From contig CACYHA010000015.1 in assembly GCA_902774035.1 (NCBI GenBank), positions 1 through 64,000 on the forward strand: a stretch of 64,000 bases of DNA, written 5' to 3'. The notes beneath the pieces are model-generated. The model was given only the letters and a program-made list of their open reading frames with translations. It did not search any database and was not told the DNA's origin. Numbering within the stretch: position 1 is the first letter of the stretch; every line of letters begins with the position of its first letter. Source of the DNA: Oscillospiraceae bacterium. Its GTDB lineage: Bacteria > Bacillota > Clostridia > Oscillospirales > Acutalibacteraceae. Made by a program: the position numbers and the translations under genes. Shown here one piece after another: positions 16,209-26,449 of this stretch.

Positions 16209-17705
16209 ATGATTACCGGAGAACTGAAAAACAAAATCGACGCACTTTGGGAGATCTTCTGGACGGGCGGCCTTACCAACCCGCTGGACGTGATCGAGCA
16301 GATCACCTATCTGATGTTTATCCACGACCTTGACGAAAGCGACGACCGCAGCGCCAAAGAAAGCGTCATGCTCGGCCTGCCCTATCAGAGCATCTTTTCC
16401 GGCGAAGTGCAGATCGGCGAACGCACCGTTGACGGCAACCAGCTCAAATGGTCGGTGTTCCACGACTTCCCCGCCGCGCGGATGTACTCCGTGATGCAGG
16501 ACATGGTGTTCCCGTTCATCAAGAACCTGCACGACGACAAAAACAGCGCCTACTCCAAATACATGAGCGACGCCATTTTCAAGCTGCCAACGCCGCTGAT
16601 GCTTTCCAAAGTTGTGGACGCCCTCGACGGCATCTATGACCTGATGGGCGGCCCGCAGGCCGGCGACGTGCGCGGCGACGTCTATGAATATCTGCTTGCC
16701 AAAATCGCCACGGCGGGCGTCAACGGCCAGTTCCGCACCCCGCGCCACATCATCCGCATGATGGTGGAGCTGATGGACCCCGGCGCCGACGACGTGATCT
16801 GCGACCCGGCGTGCGGCACGTCCGGCTTTCTTGTCACGGCCGGCGAGTACCTCAAAGAGACGCGCAAGGAAGAGATCTTCTTTGACCGCCGGAAGAAAGC
16901 GCACTACATGAACCGCATGTTCCACGGCTACGACATGGACCGCACCATGCTGCGCATCGGCGCCATGAACATGATGACCCACGGGATCGACAACCCGTTC
17001 ATCGAATACCGCGACAGTCTTTCCGACCAGAACCCCGACCGCGACGCCTATTCGCTGATTCTGGCCAACCCGCCGTTCAAGGGCAGCCTTGACGCCGACA
17101 CGGTCTCGCCCGACCTGCTCAAGGTCTGCAAGACAAAGAAAACCGAGCTGCTGTTTTTGGCGCTGTTCCTGCGGATGCTGCGCGTGGGCGGCCGCTGCGC
17201 CTGCATCGTACCCGACGGCGTTTTGTTCGGCTCTTCCACGGCGCACAAGGCGATCCGCAAAGAGCTGATTGAAAACAACCGGCTCGAAGCCGTCATCTCC
17301 ATGCCCTCCGGCGTGTTCAAGCCCTATGCGGGCGTGTCCACGGCGGTATTGGTGTTCACCAAAACCGGCCACGGCGGCACCGACAACGTCTGGTTCTATG
17401 ACATGCACGCCGACGGTTTTTCGCTGGACGACAAACGGACCCCCGTCAAGGAAAACGACATTCCCGACATTGTGGCGCGGTTCCGCAGCCTTGAAGCCGA
17501 AGCCGACCGCAAGCGCACCGAGCAGTCCTTCTTTGTGCCGAAGGCGGAGATCGTGGAAAACGGCTATGACCTTTCCATCAACAAATACAAACAGACAGAA
17601 TACAAGCCCGTGGAGTATCCGCCGACAAGCGAACTTCTGGCCGAGCTGAACGAGATCGAAATGGAGATCACCAAGGCGCTCGCGGAGCTGGAGGAGATGG
17701 TGTGA
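16209..17705 (+). CDS. hsdM: Type I restriction-modification methyltransferase subunit
   Basis: 498 residues. The N-terminal helical domain (about 1-140, with [22 protein letters not shown]) is followed by an N6-adenine methyltransferase: [19 protein letters not shown], motif [12 protein letters not shown] and motif IV NPPF. It methylates adenine in the sequence chosen by HsdS and forms the M2S core of the complex. AAAGGAG precedes ATG 16209. The stop overlaps the hsdS start (TGATG), so translation is coupled. Full family length with no damage seen. Confidence 0.94.
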   Translation: MITGELKNKIDALWEIFWTGGLTNPLDVIEQITYLMFIHDLDESDDRSAKESVMLGLPYQSIFSGEVQIGERTVDGNQLKWSVFHDFPAARMYSVMQDMVFPFIKNLHDDKNSAYSKYMSDAIFKLPTPLMLSKVVDALDGIYDLMGGPQAGDVRGDVYEYLLAKIATAGVNGQFRTPRHIIRMMVELMDPGADDVICDPACGTSGFLVTAGEYLKETRKEEIFFDRRKKAHYMNRMFHGYDMDRTMLRIGAMNMMTHGIDNPFIEYRDSLSDQNPDRDAYSLILANPPFKGSLDADTVSPDLLKVCKTKKTELLFLALFLRMLRVGGRCACIVPDGVLFGSSTAHKAIRKELIENNRLEAVISMPSGVFKPYAGVSTAVLVFTKTGHGGTDNVWFYDMHADGFSLDDKRTPVKENDIPDIVARFRSLEAEADRKRTEQSFFVPKAEIVENGYDLSINKYKQTEYKPVEYPPTSELLAELNEIEMEITKALAELEEMV

Positions 17706-18811
17706 TGGCAAAGTTGGGAGATATTGCAACATATATAAACGGCTACGCTTTTAAGCCGTCTGATTGGTCGGATGAAGGCGTTCCAATTATTCGCATTCAA
17801 GACCTCACAGGAAACTCTTACCAACTCAACAGATTCAACGGAGAGTATGACAAAAAATACGAAGTCAAGGACGGCGATGTTTTAATCTCATGGTCTGCCA
17901 GTTTGGGCGTTTATGTTTGGCATGGTGAAACAGCCGTTTTAAATCAACACATTTTTAAAGTGGTTTTTGATAAAGTCGATGTAGATAAAGACTTCTTTAT
18001 TAGTCAAGTTGACTCTATTCTTTCTGCGTCTGCTTCCCAAGCGCATGGCGCAACTATGAAACACCTAACAAAAAAAGTTTTTGATGATCTTGAATTCTAT
18101 TTGCCTGATATTGCTCTGCAAAAAACGATTGCAAAACAAATAGGCGCTGTCGACCGCCTCATTTCTCTGCGGAAGCAGCAGCTTGCCAAGCTGGACGAGC
18201 TCATCAAAGCCCGCTTTGTTGAGATGTTTGGGGATTTCAAAACAAACTCCATGAACTGGCCTGTTAAGAGCTTTGATGAAATAGCAGTCATTGACGGCAA
18301 TATGACAACAGATTATAAAAAATATGCTGATTATCCTCATATTGGAATTGATAGTATAGAGAAAGAAACTGGACTTCTTAAAGGATATAGAACCGTTGCT
18401 GAGGATGGCGTAATAAGCGGCAAATATGTGTTTTCACCATCGCATATCATATACAGCAAGATACGCCCAAACTTGAATAAGGTTGCATTGCCTAGCTTTG
18501 AAGGGCTTTGCTCGGCAGATGCTTATCCGATTCTCCCGATAGAAGGAAAATGCAATCGTGTTTTCTTAGCTTACGATATGCGTTCTGAGTTCTTTTTGGA
18601 TTATATACTACAGTTTTGCAATAGAACTAATTTGCCAAAGGTAAACCGCAAGGAAGTTGCTGGATTTAGAACCCCATTACCACCAATAGCACTTCAAAAC
18701 GAGTTTGCAGCTTTTGTCACACAGGTTGACAAATCAAAAGCCGTTGTACAACAATCGCTCGACAAACTGGAAACATTGAAAGCTGCTTTAATGCAACAAT
18801 ACTTTGGATGA
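17705..18811 (+). CDS. hsdS: Type I restriction specificity subunit
   Basis: 368 residues with two target-recognition domains, each followed by a conserved helical spacer: RKQQLAKLDELIKARFVEMFGD at mid-protein (about residues 157-178) and SLDKLETLKAALMQQYFG at the C-terminus. It determines the bipartite DNA target and bridges HsdM and HsdR. ATG 17705 overlaps the hsdM stop. The second recognition domain (about 18240-18770) is visibly AT-richer than hsdM and hsdR, as expected for a domain gained by recombination. Only one hsdS is present in the window, so no inversion partner is seen. Confidence 0.92.
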   Translation: MAKLGDIATYINGYAFKPSDWSDEGVPIIRIQDLTGNSYQLNRFNGEYDKKYEVKDGDVLISWSASLGVYVWHGETAVLNQHIFKVVFDKVDVDKDFFISQVDSILSASASQAHGATMKHLTKKVFDDLEFYLPDIALQKTIAKQIGAVDRLISLRKQQLAKLDELIKARFVEMFGDFKTNSMNWPVKSFDEIAVIDGNMTTDYKKYADYPHIGIDSIEKETGLLKGYRTVAEDGVISGKYVFSPSHIIYSKIRPNLNKVALPSFEGLCSADAYPILPIEGKCNRVFLAYDMRSEFFLDYILQFCNRTNLPKVNRKEVAGFRTPLPPIALQNEFAAFVTQVDKSKAVVQQSLDKLETLKAALMQQYFG

Positions 18812-18818
18812 AAGCCCT

Positions 18819-18841
18819 CTCAGTCAGCTGCGCTGACTGAG
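18819..18841. repeat. Perfect hairpin between hsdS and hsdR
   Basis: CTCAGTCAGC-tgc-GCTGACTGAG, 10-bp stem and 3-base loop, with no T-run on the plus strand. It starts 7 bases after the hsdS stop. Likely an RNA stem that tunes hsdR expression or mRNA stability, which is inference. Confidence 0.6.
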
Positions 18842-18877
18842 ACAAACAAAGAACCACTTATGAAAAAAGGTGATACC

Positions 18878-21800
18878 ATGACCAACTTTGATTTTCTCCT
18901 TGCGGACAAGCAGTTTTCCTCCTTCGCCTCTGTGGCGGTCGCGGCGGAAAACCTGCTGCACATCGACGCGGACGCCTGCGTCCTGAACTGCCGGCGCGCC
19001 ATGGAGTTCGCCGTCAAATGGATGTACTCGGTGGACCGCGACCTGTGTCTGCCCTATCAGGACACGCTGGTTGCGCTGATGAACGACGGCAGCTTCCGCG
19101 ACATCGTCGGCCCCGACATATGGCGGCGGATGGATTTCATCCGCAGGCTCGGCAACACCGTTGCCCACGGCGGCAAAAAGATCACCGCCGACCAGGCGGA
19201 GCTGTGTTTGGAAAACCTGTTTTATTTCATGGATCAGGTGGCCTGCTTCTATGCGGAAAGCTACACCGAGGGCAAGTTTGACCGTTCGCTTTTGACCCTC
19301 ACCCCGCAGGAGGCGCTGAACTTCGTTTCCGACGAAAAAATCGACCTTGCCGCGCTGATCGAAGAGAACAAAAACCTCAAGGCCGAGCTCACCGCCCGCC
19401 GCGCCGAAGGCCAGCAGACCTATGTGCCGAAGCCGCTGGAGCAGTCGGAAATCGAAACGCGCAAGATCTATATCGACTTTATGCTGCAGGACGCCGGCTG
19501 GGTCGAGGGCAAGGACTGGCTGAACGAAGTGGAGCTGCACGGCATGCCCAACCCAAGCGGCGTGGGCTACGCGGATTATGTGCTCTATGACGACGACGGG
19601 CGCGCCCTCGCCGTTCTGGAAGCCAAGCGCACCTGTGTGGACGTTGCCAAGGGTCGCCAGCAGGCAAAGCTGTATGCCGACCTGTTGGAAAAGAAATACG
19701 GCCGCCGCCCGGTGATCTTCCTGAGCAACGGCTTTGAAACGCGGATGCAGGACAACTGCTATCCCGAGCGTAAGGTCGCGTCGGTGTATTCCAAGCGCGA
19801 TTTGAAAAAGCTGTTCAACCTGCAAAGCTTCCGCACAAGTCTGCGGCACATCTCGGTCAACAAAGCCATCGCCGGCCGGTACTATCAGGGGGCGGCGATC
19901 AAGGCAACGTGTGACGCCTTCGATCAGGACAACCGCCGCAAAGCGCTGCTCGTCATGGCGACCGGTTCCGGCAAGACCCGCACGGTGATCGCGCTGTGTG
20001 ATGTATTGCTGCAGCACGGCTGGGTCAAAAACATCCTCTTCCTCGCCGACCGCAACTCCCTTGTGACGCAGGCGAAGCGCAGCTTTGTCAATCTTCTGCC
20101 CGATCTGTCGGTGACGAACCTTTGCGAGGACAAGGAAAACTACACGGCGCACTGCGTCTTTTCGACCTATCAGACGATGATGAACGTCATCGACACCGCC
20201 AAGGACGACGAGGGCAAGCTGTTCACCGTGGGCCACTTTGACCTTGTGATCTGTGACGAGGCGCACCGCTCCATCTACAACAAATACCGCGACATCTTCA
20301 ACTACTTTGACGCGCCGCTGGTGGGTCTGACCGCCACGCCAAAGGACGAGATCGACAAAAACACCTATGACGTGTTCGAACTGCAAAGCGGCGTGCCGAC
20401 CTATGGGTACGAACTGGCACAGGCGGTCAAGGACGGCTATCTTGTCGATTTCATGTCGGTGGAAACGCAGCTGAAATACATTGAGCAGGGCATCGTTTAC
20501 GACGAGCTTTCCGACGAAGACAAGGCACAGTATGAAGACACCTTCAAAGACGAAGACGGCAACATGCCGGAAAGCATCGCGTCCTCCGCGCTGAACGAAT
20601 GGGTGTTCAACAAAGACACGATCCGCCAGGTGCTGCACATCCTGATGGAGCACGGGCTGAAGATCGATTACGGCGCCAAGCTCGGCAAGACGATCATTTT
20701 TGCAAAAAGCCACACCCACGCGGAGGAGATCTTCAAGGTATTCAACGAGGAATACCCCCACCTGCCCGGCTTTGCAATGGTCATCGACAACTACATGACC
20801 TATGCCCAGAGCGCCATCGACGACTTTTCCGACCCGCACAAGCTGCCGCAGATTGCAATCTCTGTCGATATGCTTGACACCGGCATCGACGTGCCGGAAG
20901 TGCTGAACCTCGTCTTTTTCAAAAAAGTGCTCAGCAAAGCAAAATTCTGGCAGATGATCGGCCGCGGCACCAGACTCTGTCCTGCTCTGCTGGACGGCAA
21001 GGATAAAGAAAAGTTTTACATTTTCGACTTCTGCGGCAACTTTGAATTTTTCCGCATGAACCAGGGCAAGCCGACCGTGAACATGATCGCGCTGCAGGGC
21101 GCCATCTTCCGCCTGAAGGCGGAGATCGTGTATAAGCTGCAGGATCTGGCGTATCAGACCGAGGAATTGATCGCTTTCCGCAAATCGCTGGTGGACGACA
21201 TGGTGAAAAAGGTGCGCGAGCTGAACAAGGAAAACTTCGCCGTCCGGCAGCATCTGAAATATGTGGAACTGTACGCGAACCCGGACAATTATCAGACCCT
21301 GACATACGAGGATACGCTGATGATCTGGCAGGAGCTTGCGCCGCTGATCATCCCCGATGATGACGACGCAAAGGCGATGCGCTTTGACGCGCTGATGTAC
21401 GGCATTGAGCTCGCTTATCTGGCCGGAAAGAAATACGGACGGCACCGCAGCGACCTTTTCAAAAAGGTCAACGCGGTCGCAAGCGTTGCCAACATTCCGG
21501 AGATCATGATGCAGGCGGAGCTGATCAACAAGATTTTGCACACCGATTATTTCAACAACGCCGGCATCAACGAGTTTGAGCATATCCGCGAAAACCTGCG
21601 CGATCTGATGAAGTACATCCCGCAAACCGGCCCGCGCTATGACACAAACTTTGAAGAAGACATCCTGTCCATTGACTGGAAGGAATCGGATCTGGAAAAT
21701 GACGATCTGAAAAACTACAAAGCCAAGGTGGAGTTTTACATCCGCCAGCATCAGGACAACGAGGTCATTTCCAAGCTGAAAGGCAACCGGCCGCTTACGA

Positions 21801-22171
21801 CGAACGATATCAAAGCGCTCGAGTCTCTGCTTTGGAACGAAATCGGCACCAAGGACGAGTATGAAGCCGAATACGGGAAAAAGCCGCTTGGTGAACTGGT
21901 GCGTGAGATCGTCGGCCTCGACATGAATGCGGCAAAAGAGGCGTTTTCCGAATATCTGAATGACACCAGCCTCGACAGCAGACAGATCTATTTTGTCAAT
22001 CAGATTGTGGAGTATATTGTACATAACGGATTGCTGAAAGACCTGACCGTGCTGCAGGAGCCGCCGTTTACCGACCGCGGCAGCATTGTGGATGTCTTCA
22101 CCGACGTTACGGTGTGGTTCGGCATCAAGAAGATTATTGACCGCGTGAACGCGAACGCGCTGGCGGCGTGA
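18878..22171 (+). CDS. hsdR: Type I restriction endonuclease/translocase subunit
   Basis: 1097 residues. Domains: a DUF4145-like N-terminal region (about 15-110), the HsdR nuclease fold with ADYVLYDDDGRALAVLEAKR (D...ExK), a SF2 motor with MATGSGKTRTVIAL (Walker A), VICDEAHRS (DEAH box) and QMIGRGTRL (motif VI), then the C-terminal helical domain. It cuts unmethylated DNA after ATP-driven translocation. AAAAAAGGTG precedes ATG 18878; the in-frame ATG at 18860 lacks a site. Last gene of the Fic/RM operon. Confidence 0.93.
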   Translation: MTNFDFLLADKQFSSFASVAVAAENLLHIDADACVLNCRRAMEFAVKWMYSVDRDLCLPYQDTLVALMNDGSFRDIVGPDIWRRMDFIRRLGNTVAHGGKKITADQAELCLENLFYFMDQVACFYAESYTEGKFDRSLLTLTPQEALNFVSDEKIDLAALIEENKNLKAELTARRAEGQQTYVPKPLEQSEIETRKIYIDFMLQDAGWVEGKDWLNEVELHGMPNPSGVGYADYVLYDDDGRALAVLEAKRTCVDVAKGRQQAKLYADLLEKKYGRRPVIFLSNGFETRMQDNCYPERKVASVYSKRDLKKLFNLQSFRTSLRHISVNKAIAGRYYQGAAIKATCDAFDQDNRRKALLVMATGSGKTRTVIALCDVLLQHGWVKNILFLADRNSLVTQAKRSFVNLLPDLSVTNLCEDKENYTAHCVFSTYQTMMNVIDTAKDDEGKLFTVGHFDLVICDEAHRSIYNKYRDIFNYFDAPLVGLTATPKDEIDKNTYDVFELQSGVPTYGYELAQAVKDGYLVDFMSVETQLKYIEQGIVYDELSDEDKAQYEDTFKDEDGNMPESIASSALNEWVFNKDTIRQVLHILMEHGLKIDYGAKLGKTIIFAKSHTHAEEIFKVFNEEYPHLPGFAMVIDNYMTYAQSAIDDFSDPHKLPQIAISVDMLDTGIDVPEVLNLVFFKKVLSKAKFWQMIGRGTRLCPALLDGKDKEKFYIFDFCGNFEFFRMNQGKPTVNMIALQGAIFRLKAEIVYKLQDLAYQTEELIAFRKSLVDDMVKKVRELNKENFAVRQHLKYVELYANPDNYQTLTYEDTLMIWQELAPLIIPDDDDAKAMRFDALMYGIELAYLAGKKYGRHRSDLFKKVNAVASVANIPEIMMQAELINKILHTDYFNNAGINEFEHIRENLRDLMKYIPQTGPRYDTNFEEDILSIDWKESDLENDDLKNYKAKVEFYIRQHQDNEVISKLKGNRPLTTNDIKALESLLWNEIGTKDEYEAEYGKKPLGELVREIVGLDMNAAKEAFSEYLNDTSLDSRQIYFVNQIVEYIVHNGLLKDLTVLQEPPFTDRGSIVDVFTDVTVWFGIKKIIDRVNANALAA

Positions 22172-22410
22172 TGCTATCAAACACTGGAAAAAATATCCGT
22201 TAAGCTTGTGTATGAAGATCAGAAATGCGATTTTTCACCGCTGAATCGACAGTGCATAAAAGCAAGAAATGAAAAACATGGATTCAAAAAAGAAAAACAA
22301 TTGATTTTCAGATATACAACGAAAAAGGAGCAAATAATCATGACTAGCAGACTGCTTTGGGATTGAAAGGTGGGACTATATGGAGGGGTAACCACAGGAC
22401 AGCAGATACA

Positions 22411-22439
22411 GAAAAACGGCAGCACGTTCGGTGCTGCCG
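22411..22439 (-). terminator. Terminator of the fructose PTS operon
   Basis: Read on the minus strand: CGGCAGCAC-cgaac-GTGCTGCCG followed by TTTTTCTG. It lies about 95 bases beyond the ptsI stop. Confidence 0.85.
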
Positions 22440-22445
22440 TCAGAC

Positions 22446-22463
22446 TGTATACGTGCGTATACA
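22446..22463. repeat. 18-bp palindrome before the PTS terminator
   Basis: TGTATACG-TG-CGTATACA, perfect dyad, adjacent to the terminator hairpin. Function unknown; it could be a protein site or a second RNA stem. Confidence 0.45.
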
Positions 22464-22532
22464 GGCATTTTTATTTTCGTTTGATGTAAAATTCCTTCCT
22501 TTCGAAGGATGCTCTATGCGGTGGGCTTTCCT

Positions 22533-24146
22533 TTATTCGCATTCGCAGATGTTGCGCCGTGTCTGCAAAATGGACGACGGCGTTACCGAAAACTCATCCA
22601 GTCCCCAGGCAACAAGCTTTGGAATCAGGCGTTCGTCCGCTGCCGCTTCGCCGCACATGCCAACCGGAATACCCGCTGCCTTTGCGTTTTTAATCGTCAT
22701 TTCAATCGCACGCAGCACCGCGGGCTGGAACGTGTCATACAAGTGGCTGACATTTGCATTGCCGCGGTCAACCGCCATCGTATAGCCTGTCAGGTCGTTC
22801 GTGCCGATGGAGAAAAACGCAGCTTCTTTTGCAAGCAAATCGGAAATCAATGCTGCCGAAGGCGTTTCAATCATCACGCCGAGCGGCGCCATACGGTAGT
22901 GCAGGCCTTCGCTTTCAAGCTCTGCGGCACATTCGTTGATCAGCGCCTTGGCCGCATGAACCTCGTCCAGAGACGTCACAAGCGGAAGCATGATTTTGAT
23001 ATCGCCGAAATAGGCTGCGCGAAGCAGCGCGCGGATCTGCTTTTTGTAAAGCTCTGTGTTTTTCAAACAGAAACGGATTGCGCGGAACCCGAGGAACGGG
23101 TTCTCTTCCTTTTCGATTTTGAGATAATCAATCGCCTTGTCTCCGCCGATGTCGAGCGTCCGGATGATGACTTCTTTGCCGTCCATGGCCTTTGCAACGG
23201 TTGAATATGCTTCAAACTGCTCTTCTTCAGTCGGCGCGTGGTCTCTGTCCATAAAGAGGAATTCCGTTCTGAAAAGTCCGATGCCTTCGCCGCCGTTCTG
23301 AATCACATTCTGTGCGTCTTCGGCTTTTCCGATGTTGCCGTAAACAGCCTTTTTCACGCCGCTCTTTGTGACCGTCGGTTTGTTGAAATAGACCATCAGC
23401 CCTTCTTTTTCATCCAGATAAGCCTTTTGCTTGCCTGTGTATTCAGCAATTTCGGCCTCGCTCGGCTGTGTGAAAACCTTCCCCTTAAAGCCGTCAACAA
23501 TCAATGTGCTGCCGGTTTCGATAATCTGGGTTGCGTTGATCACGGAAAGCGCAGCGGGAATTCCCATTGCGCGTGCAAGAATTGCACTGTGACTTGTAAC
23601 GCCGCCGACCTCTGTCACGATTGCACTGACGTTTTCCTTGTTGATCTGACTTGTCATCGAAGGCGTAAAGTCCTTTGCGATCAGAACGGTGCCCTTCGGC
23701 ACAGAAGCAATGTCTATGCTTTTGACGCCAAGGAGGATTCTGATCATGCTGTCCCTGATATCCTTCACATCAGACGCGCGCTGGCGCATCATTTCGTCGT
23801 CAACGCCTGCAAACATATCGTAAAACATGGTGCACACATCGTCAACCGCGGCTTCCGCAACGGCGCCGCCGTCAATTTTGTCGTTCATCTGTGAGAGCAT
23901 AAACGGGTCGGCAAGCATGGTGAGATGGCCTTCCAGAATTTCCGCTTCTTTTTCGCCTGCGCTCGCTTTCAGCCCTTCCGCCATTGCTCTGGTTTCAACG
24001 GTGAACGCCTCCACCGCTTTTGCAAGGCGCGCTTTTTCTTCCTGTGCGGTTGTGTATTTCACAGCAGAATAATCAAGGTTGATATCCTCAATAATCACTG
24101 CTTTACCGATACCGTAGCCCTGAGAAGCGCCTATACCCTGTAACAT
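22533..24146 (-). CDS. ptsI: PTS enzyme I (PEP-protein phosphotransferase)
   Basis: 537 residues. The N-terminal phosphohistidine domain has GGVTSHSAILARAMGIPA, in which the His takes phosphate from PEP. The HPr-binding helices precede it (about 30-140), and the C-terminal PEP-binding barrel includes GEGIGLFRTEFLFMDRD and FFSIGTNDLTGYTMAVDR with a Cys in VGMCGEAAAD. It starts the PTS phosphate chain in the cytoplasm. Length is slightly below the usual 570. Last gene of the fructose operon, 45 bases after ptsH, so the general PTS proteins here are tied to fructose uptake. Confidence 0.94.
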   Translation of the reverse strand: MLQGIGASQGYGIGKAVIIEDINLDYSAVKYTTAQEEKARLAKAVEAFTVETRAMAEGLKASAGEKEAEILEGHLTMLADPFMLSQMNDKIDGGAVAEAAVDDVCTMFYDMFAGVDDEMMRQRASDVKDIRDSMIRILLGVKSIDIASVPKGTVLIAKDFTPSMTSQINKENVSAIVTEVGGVTSHSAILARAMGIPAALSVINATQIIETGSTLIVDGFKGKVFTQPSEAEIAEYTGKQKAYLDEKEGLMVYFNKPTVTKSGVKKAVYGNIGKAEDAQNVIQNGGEGIGLFRTEFLFMDRDHAPTEEEQFEAYSTVAKAMDGKEVIIRTLDIGGDKAIDYLKIEKEENPFLGFRAIRFCLKNTELYKKQIRALLRAAYFGDIKIMLPLVTSLDEVHAAKALINECAAELESEGLHYRMAPLGVMIETPSAALISDLLAKEAAFFSIGTNDLTGYTMAVDRGNANVSHLYDTFQPAVLRAIEMTIKNAKAAGIPVGMCGEAAADERLIPKLVAWGLDEFSVTPSSILQTRRNICECE

Positions 24147-24191
24147 AAAATCACCTCATAGAGGGCGGATTTCTCCGCCCCGTTTCATGGA

Positions 24192-24458
24192 TTATTCTTC
24201 GCCGAATCCGCTTTCAATCAAAGATGCCGCTTCGTTGAGCATGGCCTCTTCGTCAGCGCCGTTGCAGGTAACCGTGATTTCGCTGCCGCATTTCATGCAG
24301 GCGGCCATAATGGTCATGATGCTTTTGCCGCTGATGTCCTTACCGCCGAAGTTGATCGTGATTTCGGAGGCGTACTTTGCCATTGCAGTGACGAAAACCT
24401 GTGCGGGACGCATATGAAATCCCATTTTGTTCGTGAGTGTAAATGTCTTTGATACCAT
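24192..24458 (-). CDS. ptsH: HPr phosphocarrier protein
   Basis: 88 residues. The active-site block NKMGFHMRPAQVFV contains the phospho-accepting His, and GKSIMTIMA holds the regulatory Ser of the HPr kinase site. It carries phosphate from enzyme I to EIIA. Present between fruA and ptsI with short gaps. The presence of the Ser motif fits Firmicutes carbon-catabolite control; no HPr kinase gene is in the window. Confidence 0.94.
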   Translation of the reverse strand: MVSKTFTLTNKMGFHMRPAQVFVTAMAKYASEITINFGGKDISGKSIMTIMAACMKCGSEITVTCNGADEEAMLNEAASLIESGFGEE

Positions 24459-24486
24459 ACTGATAACCTCTTTCTGTCGTTAAGAT

Positions 24487-26424
24487 TTACGCTGCTTTCT
24501 TTGCAGCCTTGTTTTGGTTTTTCTTGAGTACCGTGAGCATCAGTGCGCCTGCAACGGAGCCTGCGATCAGAGAAATGATGTAGCCGAGCGGATGTTCAAC
24601 CACTGCGAAGGTAAAGATGCCGCCGTGCGGTGCCGGGCAGGCACAGTTGAAGAGTGCGCACACAGCGCCCGAAACACCTGCGCCGACCATGCAGGACGGG
24701 ATGACGCGCAGCGGGTCGGATGCCGCGTAGGGAATTGCGCCTTCGGTGATGAAGCACAGACCCATCAAATAGTTTACGGGGCCGCTCTTGAGCTCCTGTG
24801 CCGTCCACTTGTTCTTGTTGAAGGTGGTGGAAAGTGCAATTGCAATCGGAGGAACCATACCGCCGATCATAACGGCCGCCATGATCCATGTGTTGCCTGC
24901 CGCGATTGCCGCTGTGCCGAAGACGTAGGCCGCTTTGTTGAACGGGCCGCCCATATCAATCGCCATCATCGCCGCGAGAACGATGGAGAGCAGGAGTCTG
25001 CTGGTGTCGCCAAGGTTTGTAAGGAAGTTGGAAAGTCCGGTGTTGAGAAGGCCGACAACGGGGTTGATCAGAAGCATGACAACACCGATCAGCAGGGTGC
25101 CGAAAAGCGGATAGATGAAGACCGGCTTGATGCCGTCCATCGACTTCGGCAGCCAGTTGAACGCTTTTTTCAAAAGGTTGACAAGCAGACCTGCAACGAA
25201 ACCGGCGAGCAGTGCGCCGAGGAAGCCGGAAACGGCCGTGTCGTCGCCTGTCGGCATGGTAAGCGTTGCGCCTGTTGTTGCAAGATAGCCGCCGACAATA
25301 CCGGGCAGAAGACCGGGACGGTCTGCGATCGACATGGAGATATAACCGGCAAGAACGGGAAGCATAAACGCGAACGCCGCTTTACCGATCCAGAAGACAA
25401 CCGCAGCCACGGGGTTGGTGAAGCCGAAGTTGCCGCCGACGTCTGCGTTGCCTGCGATCGTATCGATCAGGAAGCCGAGCGCGATCAGAACACCGCCGCC
25501 GACAACGAAAGGAAGCATATGGGAAACGCCGTTCATCAAATGCTTGTAAACCTTGCGTCCGAAGCCTTCGCCGTCGCCTGCCGCATCCTCCGACGCGTCT
25601 GCGGAATCGCTGTGATACACAGGCGCCTGCTTGTTGAGGATTTTGTTGATCAGCTCTTCGGGTTTGTTGATGCCGTTGGAAACTGCCGTCTTGTAAACGG
25701 GTTTGCCGTCAAATCGTGCCATTTCAACGTTTCTGTCCACCGCGCAGATAATGCCGTCGCAGTTGGCGATTTCCTCTTTGGTAAGCACGTTCTTTGCGCC
25801 GCCGGAGCCATCGGTTTCAACCTTAATGGTAACGCCCATTTTTTCAGCCGCCTTTTCCAGCGCTTCGGCTGCCATATAGGTGTGGGCGATGCCGGTCGGG
25901 CAGGCGGTGACTGCGAGGATCTGATAGCCCGTTTTGGGTGCCTCTTTTACAACAGGCTCCTCGGGATATTTCTCAGCCTCGGCCTTGTCGATGATTGCGA
26001 GATATTCCGCGGGCGTTTTTGCCGCACGCAGCTTTGCGCAAAACGCGGGATCCATGAGCATGACCATCAGACGCGAGAGAATTTCAAGATGAAGATCTCC
26101 GTCCAGCGGCGCCGCGATCATGAACAGGATGTCTGACGGCATACCGTCGGGTGCGCCGTAATCCACGCCGCCGGGCACCGTGATGGCGGCAAGGCCCGGC
26201 ACTTTCACGCTGTCGCTTTTTGCGTGAGGCACCGCGATGCCTTCGCCGATTGCCGTGGAACTCTGGCTTTCTCTTGCCAGGATCGCGCCTTTGTAGGTTT
26301 CGGCATCGTTGAGATTGCCGGCACCCGCATGCAGCGCAACCATTTTGTCAATCGCTTCGTCCTTTGTGGAAACGGAAGCGTTCAACGCAATGGCGTCAGC
26401 TTTGAGTAAATCGATGATTCTCAT
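24487..26424 (-). CDS. fruA: Fructose-type PTS transporter EIIABC
   Basis: 645 residues with three fused units: EIIA (about 1-150, with GIAVPHAKSD, the phospho-His), EIIB (about 165-265, VTACPTGIAHTYMAAEAL, the phospho-Cys), and the membrane EIIC (about 295-640, starting YKHLMNGVSHMLPFVVGGG, with roughly eight to ten membrane spans). It imports fructose with phosphorylation to fructose-1-phosphate. The gene follows fruK by 25 bases, and the kinase next door acts on exactly this product, which supports fructose as substrate. Confidence 0.93.
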   Translation of the reverse strand: MRIIDLLKADAIALNASVSTKDEAIDKMVALHAGAGNLNDAETYKGAILARESQSSTAIGEGIAVPHAKSDSVKVPGLAAITVPGGVDYGAPDGMPSDILFMIAAPLDGDLHLEILSRLMVMLMDPAFCAKLRAAKTPAEYLAIIDKAEAEKYPEEPVVKEAPKTGYQILAVTACPTGIAHTYMAAEALEKAAEKMGVTIKVETDGSGGAKNVLTKEEIANCDGIICAVDRNVEMARFDGKPVYKTAVSNGINKPEELINKILNKQAPVYHSDSADASEDAAGDGEGFGRKVYKHLMNGVSHMLPFVVGGGVLIALGFLIDTIAGNADVGGNFGFTNPVAAVVFWIGKAAFAFMLPVLAGYISMSIADRPGLLPGIVGGYLATTGATLTMPTGDDTAVSGFLGALLAGFVAGLLVNLLKKAFNWLPKSMDGIKPVFIYPLFGTLLIGVVMLLINPVVGLLNTGLSNFLTNLGDTSRLLLSIVLAAMMAIDMGGPFNKAAYVFGTAAIAAGNTWIMAAVMIGGMVPPIAIALSTTFNKNKWTAQELKSGPVNYLMGLCFITEGAIPYAASDPLRVIPSCMVGAGVSGAVCALFNCACPAPHGGIFTFAVVEHPLGYIISLIAGSVAGALMLTVLKKNQNKAAKKAA

Positions 26425-26449
26425 AGTATTTCCTCCTTGTTAATTAATA

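Noticed and set aside
18824-22180. 1118-codon antisense frame over hsdR
   Set aside because: Exact mirror of a well-conserved gene; no motifs and no start signals.
22172-22366. In-frame open extension of about 60 codons after the hsdR stop
   Set aside because: No start codon or ribosome site of its own and no recognised motif; could be a decayed fragment but cannot be supported.
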